Shown: positions 47,555-58,209, numbered from the stretch's first letter. The stretch: 64,000 nucleotides of DNA from Enterobacteriaceae bacterium RIT693 (GCA_009668225.1 WJYK01000009.1:163448-227447); one strand, 5' to 3'. The notes: a model not told the origin generated them from the letters alone. Numbers and translations: made by a program.

Positions 47555-48574
47555 ATGAACAGTTCACATCCTTTGCAGCAAACCATTCTTACCGGCGATC
47601 GCCCAACCGGGCAGCTTCATCTCGGGCATTATGTTGGCTCACTTCGCCAGCGCGTTCAGCTTCAGCACCAGCATCAGCAGTACATTCTGGTGGCCGACCT
47701 TCAGGGATTAACCGACAACGGCAGCCGCCCTGAGAAGGTGGCCGGGAATATTCTGGAGGTGATGGCGGACTATCTGGCGGTTGGGATCGACCCACAAAAA
47801 TCAACGATCTGCCTGCAGTCTTCGCTGCCTGCGCTTGCCGAACTCACCATGCTGTATATGAATATTGTTACCGTCGCTCGCGTGGAAAGAAACCCGACGG
47901 TAAAAAGCGAAATCGCGCAAAAGGGCTTTGCCCGTTCTCTTCCTGCCGGGTTCCTTGTTTACCCGATAAGCCAGGCCGCCGATATCACCGCTTTTAAAGC
48001 CGGGCTGGTGCCGGTGGGCGACGATCAGTTACCGATGATCGAACAGACCAATGAAATCGTGCACAAGATGAATAGCCTGGTGACGACGCCGATCTTAACC
48101 AATTGCAAGGCGTTACTCAGCCCGACAAGCCGCCTGCCGGGCATTGATGGAAACGCCAAAATGTCAAAATCGCTGGGCAACACGCTCACGCTTTCCGCCA
48201 GTGAACAGCAGATTCACCAGGCCGTTAGCGGCATGTTCACCGATCCGGAGCATCTGCGCGTCAGCGATCCGGGGAAAATTGACGGTAACGTGGTGTTTAC
48301 CTATCTGGATGCTTTTCATGAAGACAAAGAGAAAGTTAAGGCGATGAAAGCGCATTACCAGCGCGGTGGGCTTGGCGATCGTCAGTGTAAAAATGAACTG
48401 GAAACCTGCCTGCAAAGCCTGCTCGCGCCAATAAGGGAGCGGAGGAGTCGTTTTATTGAGGATAAGGCTTACCTGAGCGAGGTGCTTCGGGCAGGGAGTG
48501 AGAAGGCGCGTGCGCTAACCCAGCAAACGGCCGATGAAGTTAAACGTGCGCTGGGATTGCCGGTGCTATTTTAA
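47555..48574 (+). CDS. trpS2: Tryptophanyl-tRNA synthetase, auxiliary type
   Basis: Charges tRNA-Trp. The 339-residue class I synthetase has the HIGH-type motif QLHLGHYVG and the KMSKS loop (NAKMSKSLGN). It begins after a strong AGGAGG. It differs from the E. coli housekeeping TrpS, whose gene lies in a different locus, so this is probably a second copy. Its own Trp-codon leader and attenuator suggest induction when charged tRNA-Trp falls. A role in resistance to TrpRS inhibitors such as indolmycin is known for some auxiliary enzymes but is only a guess here. Confidence 0.9.
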   Translation: MNSSHPLQQTILTGDRPTGQLHLGHYVGSLRQRVQLQHQHQQYILVADLQGLTDNGSRPEKVAGNILEVMADYLAVGIDPQKSTICLQSSLPALAELTMLYMNIVTVARVERNPTVKSEIAQKGFARSLPAGFLVYPISQAADITAFKAGLVPVGDDQLPMIEQTNEIVHKMNSLVTTPILTNCKALLSPTSRLPGIDGNAKMSKSLGNTLTLSASEQQIHQAVSGMFTDPEHLRVSDPGKIDGNVVFTYLDAFHEDKEKVKAMKAHYQRGGLGDRQCKNELETCLQSLLAPIRERRSRFIEDKAYLSEVLRAGSEKARALTQQTADEVKRALGLPVLF

Positions 48575-48669
48575 CGGCAGAAGGACGTAGAGAGGCATAC
48601 TCAGATGGGTGATTATGGATTACCATTATTCCGAAACTTTCTCGAACATTCACAGGGACAGCCCATCAG

Positions 48670-49746
48670 ATGCGTTATTCAGCCGCAGCACTCCTTCCGA
48701 TCCTGGTTTTACTCTCCGCCTGTAGCAGTAAACCGAAAACCACCGAGCAGCAGCAAACCAGCGGCGTGCCGTCGGGTGGTTTCCTGCTGCAGCCGCAGCA
48801 CGATGTCTTTATGCAAACCGGCGACTTCGCTTACAACCCGGAAGCAGAGAAATTCATCGACAAAATGGTGAATGAGCATGGTTTTGACAGGCGCCAGCTG
48901 CATGAAGTGTTGTCCCAGGCTAAACGTCTGGACTACGTGCTGCGCCTGATGGATCAGCAGGCACCGACGACGGCGCCGCCTGCCGGGCCGAACGGAGCAT
49001 GGCTGCGCTACCGTGGTAAATTTATCACGCCGGATAACGTGCAAAACGGCGTTAAGTTCTGGAATCAATATGAGTCCGCGTTGAACCGTGCTTACCAGGT
49101 TTATGGCGTACCGCCGGAGATCATCGTCGGGATTATCGGGGTTGAAACCCGCTGGGGCCGCGTGATGGGGAAAACACGTATTGTGGATGCCCTGGCTACG
49201 CTTGCCTTTGCTTATCCACGCCGCGCGCAATACTTTGCGGGCGAACTGGAAACCTTCCTGCTGATGGCGCGTAACGAAGGTGACGACCCGCTGGCGCTGA
49301 AAGGCTCCTTCGCCGGGGCGATGGGCTACGGGCAGTTCATGCCTTCCTCGTTTAAAGAATACGCGGTGGATTTCAACGGTGACGGTCACGTGAACCTGTG
49401 GGACCCGGAAGATGCTATCGGCAGCGTGGCGAACTACTTCAAGGCCCACGGTTGGGAGAAGGGCGACATGGTTGCCGTGCCGGCTAACGGCCAGGTGCCG
49501 GGGCTGGCAAACGGCTTCAATACTAAATATTCCGTTGCCGCGCTTGGCCAGTCCGGGCTGAGCCCACAGGGTTCTTTAGGCAACCATCAGGAAGTGAGCC
49601 TGCTGCGCCTGGATATGGGCGACCGTTACCAGTACTGGTACGGGCTGCCGAACTTCTACGCCATTACCCGCTACAACCACAGCACCCATTATGCGATGGC
49701 GGTGTGGCAATTAGGGCAGGCCGTGGCGCTGGCCCGCGTTCAATAA
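48670..49746 (+). CDS. mltB: Membrane-bound lytic murein transglycosylase B
   Basis: Outer-membrane lipoprotein that cleaves peptidoglycan to 1,6-anhydromuropeptides. The 358-residue protein has a lipobox LLSAC near residue 18 and the SLT_2 domain with GVETRWGRVMG (catalytic Glu) and YNHSTHYAMAVWQLG at the C terminus. It matches E. coli MltB throughout. In E. coli it lies between srlA and pncC; here it is on the other side of the srl operon. Confidence 0.95.
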   Translation: MRYSAAALLPILVLLSACSSKPKTTEQQQTSGVPSGGFLLQPQHDVFMQTGDFAYNPEAEKFIDKMVNEHGFDRRQLHEVLSQAKRLDYVLRLMDQQAPTTAPPAGPNGAWLRYRGKFITPDNVQNGVKFWNQYESALNRAYQVYGVPPEIIVGIIGVETRWGRVMGKTRIVDALATLAFAYPRRAQYFAGELETFLLMARNEGDDPLALKGSFAGAMGYGQFMPSSFKEYAVDFNGDGHVNLWDPEDAIGSVANYFKAHGWEKGDMVAVPANGQVPGLANGFNTKYSVAALGQSGLSPQGSLGNHQEVSLLRLDMGDRYQYWYGLPNFYAITRYNHSTHYAMAVWQLGQAVALARVQ

Positions 49747-49752
49747 GTGATA

Positions 49753-49777
49753 TATCGCCCCCGTAGGGGGGGCGATA
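49753..49777. terminator. Bidirectional hairpin between mltB and srlQ
   Basis: TATCGCCCCC (49753-49762), 5-base loop, GGGGGCGATA (49768-49777) lies between two convergent genes and has no long T-tract. Confidence 0.7.
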
Positions 49778-49785
49778 ATCACGGA

Positions 49786-50751
49786 CTACAAAATGCCTGC
49801 CTGATGAAAATCATGCAGGTTAATCGCTCCCAGCAGCCGGCCGTTTTCATCCACCACCGGCGCCGCGCTAATGCGCTTTTTCATTAGCATTTCTTTGGCG
49901 TCAATCGCCCGGGTTTCAGCGTTCAGCACCGTGCCGTGTTTTGTCATGGCTTCGTTGATGCCGGCTTCTAGTTTGCCTCCCCCTACCAGCCAGCGGCGCA
50001 GGTCACCGTCGGTAAAGACCCCGGCCACTCTTTGTTCTTTGTCGCAGACGGCAACCAGGCCAAGCCCCGTGCGGCTTAGCTCCAGCATGGCATCCATCAC
50101 CGAGGCGCTATCCGCGACCTGCGGTAGCTGCTCGTTGGTTCGCATCAGGTGATGAACCCGATTTAACAAACGGGCGCCTAACGCACCGGCAGGGTGTGAG
50201 CGGGCAAAATCCTCTTCGTCAAAGCCGCGCTCCTGCATGACGGCCATCGCCAGCGCATCCCCTATCATTAACGTATTCACCGCGCTGGACGTCGGCGCAA
50301 GGCGCATCGGGCAGGCTTCACGCTCTACTGAAATATCCAGCGTGGCAAAGGCCGCTTTCGCCAGCGGCGACTGGGCTTTGCCGGTAATCGCAATCAGCGT
50401 CACGGCCTTTTCCTGCAGGCGAGGAATGATCAAATCCAGCTCTTTCGCGTGGCCTGAATAGGAGATAAACAGCAGGATGTCGCGGCTTTCAATCATCCCC
50501 AGATCGCCGTGTAACGCTTCGGCAGGATGGACGAAGAAGGCTGGCGTGCCCGTGCTGGCAAGCGTTGCGGCGATTTTCTTGCCGATATGCCCGGACTTGC
50601 CCATACCGGAGACAATCACTTTTCCCTGGCAGGTGAGCACGGCATTGGCTGCGGCAACAAAATCCTCTCCAAGTCTGTCCGGCAGGCGGCTCGCTTCCTG
50701 TAACTCCAGCAGCAGGGTTTCTCGTGCGGCGTTAATCATTCGCTGATTCAT
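49786..50751 (-). CDS. srlQ: D-arabinose 5-phosphate isomerase
   Basis: GutQ/SrlQ interconverts D-arabinose 5-phosphate and ribulose 5-phosphate. The 321-residue protein has an SIS domain ([28 protein letters not shown]) and two C-terminal CBS domains ([23 protein letters not shown]). The start at 50751 ([13 protein letters not shown]) aligns with E. coli. It overlaps srlR by 20 bases and is the last gene of the operon. Confidence 0.94.
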   Translation of the reverse strand: MNQRMINAARETLLLELQEASRLPDRLGEDFVAAANAVLTCQGKVIVSGMGKSGHIGKKIAATLASTGTPAFFVHPAEALHGDLGMIESRDILLFISYSGHAKELDLIIPRLQEKAVTLIAITGKAQSPLAKAAFATLDISVEREACPMRLAPTSSAVNTLMIGDALAMAVMQERGFDEEDFARSHPAGALGARLLNRVHHLMRTNEQLPQVADSASVMDAMLELSRTGLGLVAVCDKEQRVAGVFTDGDLRRWLVGGGKLEAGINEAMTKHGTVLNAETRAIDAKEMLMKKRISAAPVVDENGRLLGAINLHDFHQAGIL

Positions 50752-51517
50752 CTTCTTCTCCGGTGACAATCACTTTCACGCCCTTTTCGCGCAGCGCGGT
50801 AAGGAATTCATGGCTAATGCCGCTGTCGGTGATGATGGTATCGACACTTTCCAGGCCGCAGACGATGTTCGGGCTTTTACGACCAAACTTTGAGGAGTCG
50901 GCCATCAGAATCACTTCGCGCGCTGCGTTACACATCGCTTTGCTGACGGTATAAACCTCGTTGTAGGTCGTGACCCCGGCATTGAGATCGATGCCATCTG
51001 TGCCCATAAACAGCCGGTCAAAGCTGAACTGCTCGAAGGCGTTCTCCGCCAGCTGGCCGTGAAACGACGCAGATTTCTTACGGAAGGTGCCGCCGGGCAT
51101 CAGGATGGTTTGTTCGTTATCCAGCTCGGACAGCGCATTGACGATATGAAGGCTATTGGTCATCACCGTGATGTTATTGAAGCGCTGAAGCAGCGGCACC
51201 ATCTGTAATACGGTGCTGCCCGCGTCAAGAATAATGGAGTCGCCATCATGGATATACTTGACCGCCGCATCGGCAATTTGCTGTTTTTGCTGGGTATTGA
51301 TCAGCGCTTTGTGGTCAATAGGCGGATCGGGTTCGTCTTTGCTGAGCACTACGCCACCATAGGTGCGAATAACGGTCCCGGCAGTTTCGAGCAGCACCAG
51401 ATCTTTACGGATCGTGGTGCCGGTGGTTTGAAAGTACTGTGCGAGATCTTCTACCGAGCATTTTCCCTGTTTTTGCAGGTGTTCGATGATCGCTGCCTGT
51501 CGCTGACGTGGTTTCAT
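50732..51517 (-). CDS. srlR: Glucitol operon repressor
   Basis: DeoR-family repressor of the srl operon. The 261-residue product has the N-terminal [23 protein letters not shown] with [15 protein letters not shown] DeoR sensor domain follows ([25 protein letters not shown]). It matches E. coli GutR/SrlR closely, with a longer acidic C-terminal end (GEEDESAND). Confidence 0.95.
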   Translation of the reverse strand: MKPRQRQAAIIEHLQKQGKCSVEDLAQYFQTTGTTIRKDLVLLETAGTVIRTYGGVVLSKDEPDPPIDHKALINTQQKQQIADAAVKYIHDGDSIILDAGSTVLQMVPLLQRFNNITVMTNSLHIVNALSELDNEQTILMPGGTFRKKSASFHGQLAENAFEQFSFDRLFMGTDGIDLNAGVTTYNEVYTVSKAMCNAAREVILMADSSKFGRKSPNIVCGLESVDTIITDSGISHEFLTALREKGVKVIVTGEEDESAND

Positions 51518-51585
51518 AGGCTCTTATTACCTTGCAATAAATTTCGATTCGGTAATTTCGCAAGAAATAAGCATTCGAAACGAAA

Positions 51586-51945
51586 TTAACCCTGTTTCAA
51601 TTTAAGCGCTAATGATAGAGCATTCTGACAGTTCCGATCATGGGGAAAGATCACATCAGGTTGCAATTCCTGCCGATTCATCCCGTGTAGCTGAGATAAA
51701 GGCTGTGGTAGCGCGAAAACCGTCAGGCCTTTCATTATCAGGCTGTCGCGAACGTTCTGCTGCTCGTCAAACGCCAGGGCAATCACCACCCGAGGCCTGA
51801 AGCGCCCGGACGAGCGGCCAACGCCAACGGCGCCCTGTCGGCAGAGCCGGTCAAAGGCCCGGTTAAACAGGCGAATCTGCCAGCCGCCGAGCAGTAACTG
51901 GCTTAGCCACGCGATCGTTGCGAGGGCGATAAGAGCGTTTATCAT
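51586..51945 (-). CDS. srlM: Glucitol operon activator protein
   Basis: GutM/SrlM activates the glucitol operon. The 119-residue product has an N-terminal hydrophobic segment (LIALATIAWLSQLLLGGWQI) and matches E. coli GutM in size and sequence (RGAVGVGRSSGRF-type core). It lies between srlD and srlR on the minus strand. Confidence 0.92.
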   Translation of the reverse strand: MINALIALATIAWLSQLLLGGWQIRLFNRAFDRLCRQGAVGVGRSSGRFRPRVVIALAFDEQQNVRDSLIMKGLTVFALPQPLSQLHGMNRQELQPDVIFPHDRNCQNALSLALKLKQG

Positions 51946-52005
51946 GATGTTTCCTCCCTGGGTTCCCCCATTCCCGAAAAGAAGGGGGAGCCGGTGACCT
52001 GATGG

Positions 52006-52785
52006 TTAAAACATGACCTGCCCGCCGGTGACGTTAATCGATTGCCCGGTACAGTAAGAGGCTTTATCGCTGGCGTAGAACAGCAGCGTGTTAAGCACGT
52101 CCTGATAGTCGCAGCCGCGCTTTAAGGGGACTTTGTCGATGTAGTATTGCTCCACTTCGTCAGCGGCGATGCCGAGCTTTTCCGCGTACTGAGGCAGCAG
52201 CGACTGGAACATCGGCGACTTGAGCAGGTTACCCAGCATCAGCGCATGCACCGTGATGCCGTATTCCGCCAGATCCAGCGCTAAAGACTGCGTCAGCCCC
52301 ACGCCGCCAAACTTCGCCGCGCTGTAGCCGGAGTTATGCTTGCTGCCCACTTTGCCGGACTTCGAGTTGATCTGGATGATGCGGCCTTTGATGCCGTCAC
52401 GGATCATCAGGCGCGAGAACTCTCTGGCGCACAGGAAGTAGCCCACCAGGTTCACCTGCAGCGAACGATCAAAATCCCCCAGCGCGAAATCGCCAATAAA
52501 CGCCGCTTTGGCGATGCCCGCGCTGTAAACCAGCAGGTCAACCTGGCCGAAAATCTCATCCACGCCGTGGGCCAGGGCGGTAACGCTTTGCTCGCTGGTG
52601 GCGTCAGAGCCAAATCCCCAGGCGGTGCCTGGCCCGTACTGTTCGTTTATCTCCTGCGCCACGCGGGCGGCTTTCTCACTTTGGATATCCACTACGGCGA
52701 CTTTGTAGCCTTCCTGGGCCAGCCCATGGCAGAGAAACGCCCCGAGCGTTTGCCCTCCACCGATGACAACGGCAACCTGATTCAT
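52006..52785 (-). CDS. srlD: Sorbitol-6-phosphate 2-dehydrogenase
   Basis: Oxidises glucitol 6-phosphate to fructose 6-phosphate with NAD. The 259-residue short-chain dehydrogenase has VVIGGGQTLGAFLCHGL (nucleotide binding) and the catalytic Ser...Tyr-Ser-Ala-Ala-Lys (NSGYSAAKFGG). It links the srl phosphotransferase system to glycolysis. Confidence 0.95.
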   Translation of the reverse strand: MNQVAVVIGGGQTLGAFLCHGLAQEGYKVAVVDIQSEKAARVAQEINEQYGPGTAWGFGSDATSEQSVTALAHGVDEIFGQVDLLVYSAGIAKAAFIGDFALGDFDRSLQVNLVGYFLCAREFSRLMIRDGIKGRIIQINSKSGKVGSKHNSGYSAAKFGGVGLTQSLALDLAEYGITVHALMLGNLLKSPMFQSLLPQYAEKLGIAADEVEQYYIDKVPLKRGCDYQDVLNTLLFYASDKASYCTGQSINVTGGQVMF

Positions 52786-52814
52786 ACTTCACTCCTTTTC
52801 TTTAAAGACAATGT

Positions 52815-53177
52815 TTATGCGACAAACTTCAGCCGACAGCCCGGCTCAATGCCCTGCGGCAGCGGGCCGTTGACGTGAACGGTGCCCGGATATTCCGCCT
52901 GCGCCTCACCGTCGAAGCGCAGGGTGATGTGCCCCAGCTCCTGCAAATTCTGCTGCGCGACGTCCCCGACGGCGGTCACGGCGTAATGCTGGCCGTTAAG
53001 TTCAAAACCGATGCCCGGCTTAAGCTTGCCGGTGAGTTCGCCGTGGCAGTGGATAAAGCAGTAATCCTGAATATCCGCCGGCGCGCCTTCCCGAAAGGTA
53101 ATCAGCATGTTGTCTTCCAGCGCCTCACGCGCGCATCGACCAATGTGGGTGATGGTGGTCTGGTAAATGGTTTGCAT
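52815..53177 (-). CDS. srlB: PTS glucitol/sorbitol enzyme IIA component
   Basis: Phosphoryl carrier between HPr and the membrane component. The 120-residue EIIA-Gut has the conserved FREGAPADIQDYCFIHCHGE with the likely phosphorylated His. Length and sequence match E. coli SrlB (123 residues). Confidence 0.94.
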   Translation of the reverse strand: MQTIYQTTITHIGRCAREALEDNMLITFREGAPADIQDYCFIHCHGELTGKLKPGIGFELNGQHYAVTAVGDVAQQNLQELGHITLRFDGEAQAEYPGTVHVNGPLPQGIEPGCRLKFVA

Positions 53178-53188
53178 GATGTGCTTCC

Positions 53189-54157
53189 TTATTGATAGAT
53201 GAAGCCGGACACCAGCCAGGCAATAAGCACGGTGGGCGCGCCCGTTAGAAAACGCCCGACCAGCACGGAAGGAACGCCGACGCGCACCGTGTCCTGCCTG
53301 GCCTCAGCCAGCGACAGGCCAACCGGAATAAAATCGCAGGCGGCCTGGGCATTAATCGCAAACAGCGCGGGCAGCGCCAGGTGAGGCGGGATATGCCCCT
53401 GACCAATCTGCACGCCAATTAACACGCCGATGACCTGCGCGATGACCGCGCCCGGGCCGAGGAAAGGTGAAAGTAGGGGAAACGAACAAATCAGCGCGAG
53501 GGTAATCAGGCCGACAGGATTGTTGGCCAGCGGAGCCAGGCCATGCGCAATCCAGTCGCCCAGCCCGGAAGCCATGATGATGCCAATCAGCGCCGAAACG
53601 AACGCCATAAAAGGCAGAATCGTTTTCAGAACCGTATCGATAGTGTCGCGCCCGGCCTGGAACAGCACGGCGACGGCGGAGCCCATTCCCATGCCCACTT
53701 TTGCCAGCAGGCCGTCGCTTTGTTCGGTAATTTTTTTGCTGGTGTCGTAGTCGCGTGCCGGGGCTTTTTTCGGCCCGGCCTGCGGCTCGCCCTGGGCCCA
53801 GGTGATGTTTTCTTCCCTGACGCCTGAGACATAAATATCCTCCACGATGTATTGCGCCATTGGCCCGGATTTCCCGGTCGCATGGATATTAATCGTCGGA
53901 ATGCGCCGTTTAGGGTAGAGCCCGCAGCGCAGCGTGCCGCCGCAGTCGATGATGGCCATGGCGATCTCGGCCTCCGGAGGTTCGCCGTCTTTAAAACCGT
54001 CTACTGCCTCGCAGCCGGTCATTTCACTGAGCTTATCCACTATTGCCGGACGGGTCCCCGCGGTGATGTATACGATCTTCTTGCTGGGATCGACCGGGAT
54101 AATCAACGGGCCGCCCCATCCGCCCTGGCCTTTTTCAATACGAATGCTTTGAGTCAT
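53189..54157 (-). CDS. srlE: PTS glucitol/sorbitol enzyme IIB/IIC2 component
   Basis: The 322-residue membrane protein has the IIB phosphorylation Cys in an N-terminal cytoplasmic domain ([16 protein letters not shown]) and membrane helices from about residue 180 on. It transports and phosphorylates glucitol with SrlA and SrlB. Confidence 0.95.
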   Translation of the reverse strand: MTQSIRIEKGQGGWGGPLIIPVDPSKKIVYITAGTRPAIVDKLSEMTGCEAVDGFKDGEPPEAEIAMAIIDCGGTLRCGLYPKRRIPTINIHATGKSGPMAQYIVEDIYVSGVREENITWAQGEPQAGPKKAPARDYDTSKKITEQSDGLLAKVGMGMGSAVAVLFQAGRDTIDTVLKTILPFMAFVSALIGIIMASGLGDWIAHGLAPLANNPVGLITLALICSFPLLSPFLGPGAVIAQVIGVLIGVQIGQGHIPPHLALPALFAINAQAACDFIPVGLSLAEARQDTVRVGVPSVLVGRFLTGAPTVLIAWLVSGFIYQ

Positions 54158-54166
54158 GATTTTTCC

Positions 54167-54940
<774 letters not shown>

Positions 54941-54941
54941 A

Positions 54942-54981
54942 TTTACAAGGTCGGCTCGGTAGATTATGTTATGTTATAACG
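54942..54981 (+). promoter_or_regulatory. Promoter with an overlapping Zur-like box
   Basis: TTTACA (54942-54947), 17 bases, TATGTT (54965-54970) forms a promoter. TGTTATGTTATAACG (54967-54981) overlaps its -10 and matches the TGTTATAnTATAACA core of enterobacterial Zur boxes at all but two defined positions. Zinc-bound Zur would repress the transporter genes downstream. Confidence 0.65.
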
Positions 54982-55000
54982 AAACAATATTGGTGCCGGT

Positions 55001-55120
55001 ATGTCCGCTGTTGCTCCCTCTTCCTTATTCAGCCTTTCCGGGCTGCTGCGCGTGGCCCTTGTGGCATTGCTGATCCTCGTTTTGTGGGGCGCCATTCACT
55101 GGGCGGTTATCCTGCCATGA
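55001..55120 (+). CDS. Small membrane protein (39 residues) leading the zinc transporter operon
   Basis: The ATG at 55001 (GGTGCCGGT just upstream) opens a 39-codon frame. MSAVAPSSLFSLSGLLR is followed by the membrane-like VALVALLILVLWGAIHW and ends AVILP. Its TGA overlaps the ATG of the ABC ATPase gene (ATGA, 55117-55120), so translation is probably coupled. It is too short for usual ORF tables. No family is known to me; it may be a subunit or leader of the transporter. Confidence 0.65.
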   Translation: MSAVAPSSLFSLSGLLRVALVALLILVLWGAIHWAVILP

Positions 55121-55812
55121 TCGAATTGAAGAACCTTGAGCTGGGCTACTACGGCAATGTGGTTGTGTCGGCTATTAGCGGCCACTTTAAGAGGGGCAGC
55201 ATGACCGCGGTGATCGGGGCTAACGGCTGCGGTAAATCGACGCTGTTAAAAACCTTAGCCGGGCTGCTGCCGCCAATTTCCGGCAGCGTGACCTTTCAGG
55301 ACAATGTTCGCCCACGCATTGCCTGGCTGCCACAGCTGGGGGAGATGGACAGGCAGTTTCCCGCCACGGTTTATGACGTGGTTTGCATGGGAAGTTGGCC
55401 GGGGCGCGGGCTGTTTTCTGGCCTGCACCGTAAGCACCGCGAACGCGTGATGGAAGCGATTGAGCGTGTGGGCTTAACCGAGCATTACCTGCGCCCGATT
55501 GATGTTCTTTCCGGAGGGCAGTTTCAGCGTATGCTGTTTGCCCGTGTGTTGGTACAGGAAGCGCCGTTGGTACTGCTTGATGAGCCCTTTACCGGCGTGG
55601 ATGCACAGACCAGCGAATTTTTGATGGAACTGATGTGCCAGATGCATCGGGATGGCAAGACGCTTATTAGCGTGCTGCATAACAACGAGCTGGTGCGCCG
55701 CCACTTTCCTGACGTGCTGCTGCTTACCCCGGATGGCTACCAGTGGGGTAACGCCGACGAAGCCTTAGCACAATACGCTTCCTTTCGCCCACGCCTGGTA
55801 CAAACCGCATGA
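55117..55812 (+). CDS. Zinc-type ABC transporter ATP-binding protein (AztA/ZnuC-like)
   Basis: The 231-residue ATPase has Walker A GANGCGKSTL near residue 36, the signature LSGGQFQRML, Walker B LVLLDEPFTG and the switch His in SVLHNN. The ATG at 55117 gives MIELKNLELGYYG; an earlier GTG frame start at 55084 falls inside the small ORF. It overlaps the permease gene by four bases. Confidence 0.88.
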   Translation: MIELKNLELGYYGNVVVSAISGHFKRGSMTAVIGANGCGKSTLLKTLAGLLPPISGSVTFQDNVRPRIAWLPQLGEMDRQFPATVYDVVCMGSWPGRGLFSGLHRKHRERVMEAIERVGLTEHYLRPIDVLSGGQFQRMLFARVLVQEAPLVLLDEPFTGVDAQTSEFLMELMCQMHRDGKTLISVLHNNELVRRHFPDVLLLTPDGYQWGNADEALAQYASFRPRLVQTA

Positions 55813-56693
55813 TTTATCACCTCTTTATTGAGCCCTTTGTGGCCTACGGGTTTATGCGTCGTGCGCTGGTGGCTTGCCTGTCGCTTTCATTAAGTACCGT
55901 TCCGCTTGGGATCTTTTTACTGTTGCGCCGCATGAGCCTGGTGGGGGATGCGCTTTCCCACGCCATTTTGCCCGGCGTCGCCGTGGGCTATTTAGTGGCC
56001 GGCATGTCGCTGGTGGCGATGGGCGTCGGAGGTTTTGTCGCCGGGGTGCTGGTGGCTTTGCTTTCCGGCTGGGTGAGTGCGCGGACGCCGTTAAAAGAAG
56101 ATGCCAGCTTTGCCGGCTTCTACCTTGGCTCGCTGGCGCTCGGCGTAACGTTGATTTCTTTGCGCGGTTCAAGCGTTGACCTGCTACACCTCCTGTTTGG
56201 CTCGATTCTCGCCGTTGATGGCGAGGCCATAAAATTTGTTGGCCTGATTGCGAGCGTGACGCTGATTGCGCTGGCGTTGCTCTATCGCGGGCTGGTGATG
56301 GAGTCGTTTGACCGCAGCTTTTTACAGGTGAACAACCGGCTGCTGCCGTCGCTGATCCACGGCACGTTTCTGGCGCTGCTGGTGCTCAACCTGGTGGCGG
56401 GTTTCCAGATCCTCGGCACATTAATGTCCGTTGGCCTCATGATGCTGCCCGCCATTGCCGCGCGCTGCTGGGCTAAGACATTGCCGGGTTCGATCGCGCT
56501 TGCCGTCGCGTGTGGCCTGATTTGCGCCTGGTTAGGGCTGGTGTGGTCCTTCTACGCCTCGTTACCCGCCGGGCCGGCCATTGTGCTAACGGCGAGCGTC
56601 GCATTCTTTATCTCAATACTTTTCGGACCGCGCAGCGTGCTTGCAGGGAGCCTGCTGCGTAGGAAATTGGCAATCATAAAGGGGGTTAAATGA
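55809..56693 (+). CDS. Metal ABC transporter permease (AztB/ZnuB-like)
   Basis: The 294-residue protein has about eight membrane helices and the family-3 metal permease motifs GDALSHAILPGVAVG and GTLMSVGLMMLPAIAAR. It overlaps both neighbours by four bases, so A, B and C subunits are tightly coupled. Confidence 0.9.
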   Translation: MIYHLFIEPFVAYGFMRRALVACLSLSLSTVPLGIFLLLRRMSLVGDALSHAILPGVAVGYLVAGMSLVAMGVGGFVAGVLVALLSGWVSARTPLKEDASFAGFYLGSLALGVTLISLRGSSVDLLHLLFGSILAVDGEAIKFVGLIASVTLIALALLYRGLVMESFDRSFLQVNNRLLPSLIHGTFLALLVLNLVAGFQILGTLMSVGLMMLPAIAARCWAKTLPGSIALAVACGLICAWLGLVWSFYASLPAGPAIVLTASVAFFISILFGPRSVLAGSLLRRKLAIIKGVK

Positions 56694-57568
56694 AACGTTT
56701 AGGGATTGGTATTGCGCTGGCTCTGGCGCTCTCCAGCCAGATGGCTGCAGCGAAAACGCTGAATGTAGTGGCAAGTTTTACCGTGCTGGCCGACATGGCT
56801 AAACAGGTTGGCGGTGACCATGTGAAGGTCACCAGCCTGGTGGGGCCGGACGGCGACCCGCATAGCTTCGAGCCGTCGCCAAAAGACAGCGTGGCGCTTC
56901 GCAACGCAGATGTGGTTATCGTTAGCGGGCTGGGCATGGAAGGGTGGATGGATCGCCTGGTGACGGCGTCCGGCTACAAAGGCAAAGTTATCGTCGCTTC
57001 GCAGGGGATCAATACCCGCAGCATGGAAGAGGACGGCAAATCGATTACTGACCCACATGCGTGGAACAGCGCGGCAAACGGGGCGGTTTATGCTCAGAAC
57101 ATTGCCGCCGCATTGATCGCTGCTGATCCTGAAGATGCTGCCGCAATCCGCAGTAGCGGTGACAGCTATGCAGCACGCCTGAAGCAACTCGATAGCTGGG
57201 CGAAAAAACGCTTTGCGGATGTGCCTCAATCTCATCGTAAGGTACTGACCAGCCATGATGCATTCGGTTACTTTGGCGAGGCTTATGGCGTGACGTTCCT
57301 GGCACCGGTGGGCTTTTCAACCGAATCACAGGCCAGCGCCAGCGATGTTGCCTCTTTAATTAAACAGCTGAAAGATGAACATATCTCCACCTACTTCATC
57401 GAAAATCAGACCGACCCGCGCCTGGTGAAACAAATTGCCAGCGCGACCGGCGCCAAGCCTGGCGGTGAGCTTTATCCTGAGGCACTTTCTGGCCCCGGCG
57501 GCCCGGCAAGCACCTACGAAAAGGCGTTCAAACATAACGTGAACACCATCGCCGACAGCATGAAATAG
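56690..57568 (+). CDS. Metal ABC transporter substrate-binding protein (AztC/ZnuA-like)
   Basis: The 292-residue periplasmic protein has a signal peptide (MKRLGIGIALALALSSQMAA) and the cluster A-I metal ligands: His in GDPHSFEPSP, DPHAWNSAAN and SHDAFGYFGEAYG. No ZnuA-type His-rich loop is visible, which fits AztC more than ZnuA. With the upstream Zur-like box the substrate is probably zinc; manganese cannot be excluded. Confidence 0.88.
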   Translation: MKRLGIGIALALALSSQMAAAKTLNVVASFTVLADMAKQVGGDHVKVTSLVGPDGDPHSFEPSPKDSVALRNADVVIVSGLGMEGWMDRLVTASGYKGKVIVASQGINTRSMEEDGKSITDPHAWNSAANGAVYAQNIAAALIAADPEDAAAIRSSGDSYAARLKQLDSWAKKRFADVPQSHRKVLTSHDAFGYFGEAYGVTFLAPVGFSTESQASASDVASLIKQLKDEHISTYFIENQTDPRLVKQIASATGAKPGGELYPEALSGPGGPASTYEKAFKHNVNTIADSMK

Positions 57569-57577
57569 CATTAAATC

Positions 57578-57604
57578 CGGCCAGCCCCCGCTGGCCGTTT
57601 CATT
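57578..57604 (+). terminator. Terminator after the zinc transporter operon
   Basis: CGGCCAGC (57578-57585), loop CCCC, GCTGGCCG (57590-57597), followed by TTTCATT. The stem is GC-rich and perfect over 8 bp; the T-tract is modest. Confidence 0.7.
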
Positions 57605-57699
57605 TCTGGAATCCCTCCCGAGTATCCCGATGTAATCCCCTGCAACGCCCGTAAAGTGCTATCGTGTTGGGTAATGATATGTCTACAATCGGAGCCAGC

Positions 57700-58209
57700 A
57701 TGACAGACAGCGCATTGTTTGAGCTAAGCAAGCGGGTAGGGAATGCCCTCGGGCAGCTTGGGGCCACCGTGACCACCGCAGAGTCCTGTACCGGCGGCTG
57801 GATAGCGAAAGTGATTACCGACGTGTCGGGGAGTTCAGCCTGGTTTGAGCGAGGCTTTGTGACCTACAGCAACGAAGCCAAGCATCAGCTGATCGGCGTA
57901 AATGCGCTGACGCTGGAAGCCTATGGTGCCGTCAGCGAAGGCGTGGTGCTTGAGATGGCGCAAGGTGCGCTTGCCGCCGCGAAAGCGGATTATGCGGTTT
58001 CTGTCAGCGGTATCGCCGGGCCAGATGGCGGCACGTCTGAAAAACCGGTCGGTACCGTGTGGTTTGGTTTTGCGGATAAGCACGGCAGAACGCTGGCAAA
58101 AGTGCTGCGCTTTGACGGCGACCGCGATGCCGTCCGCCGTCAGGCCACGGAATACGCCCTGCAGAGCCTGTGGGATGATTTTCTAAAAAATAAACTTGAT
58201 ACTGTATGA
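57700..58209 (+). CDS. pncC: Nicotinamide-nucleotide amidase (CinA C-terminal family)
   Basis: Deamidates NMN in the pyridine nucleotide cycle. The 169-residue protein starts MTDSALFELSKRVG (GGAG at 57691-57694). It has TTAESCTGGWIAKVIT with the catalytic Ser and Cys, and SGIAGPDGGT. It matches E. coli PncC/YgaD, which also precedes recA. Its stop lies inside the recA LexA box. Confidence 0.93.
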   Translation: MTDSALFELSKRVGNALGQLGATVTTAESCTGGWIAKVITDVSGSSAWFERGFVTYSNEAKHQLIGVNALTLEAYGAVSEGVVLEMAQGALAAAKADYAVSVSGIAGPDGGTSEKPVGTVWFGFADKHGRTLAKVLRFDGDRDAVRRQATEYALQSLWDDFLKNKLDTV

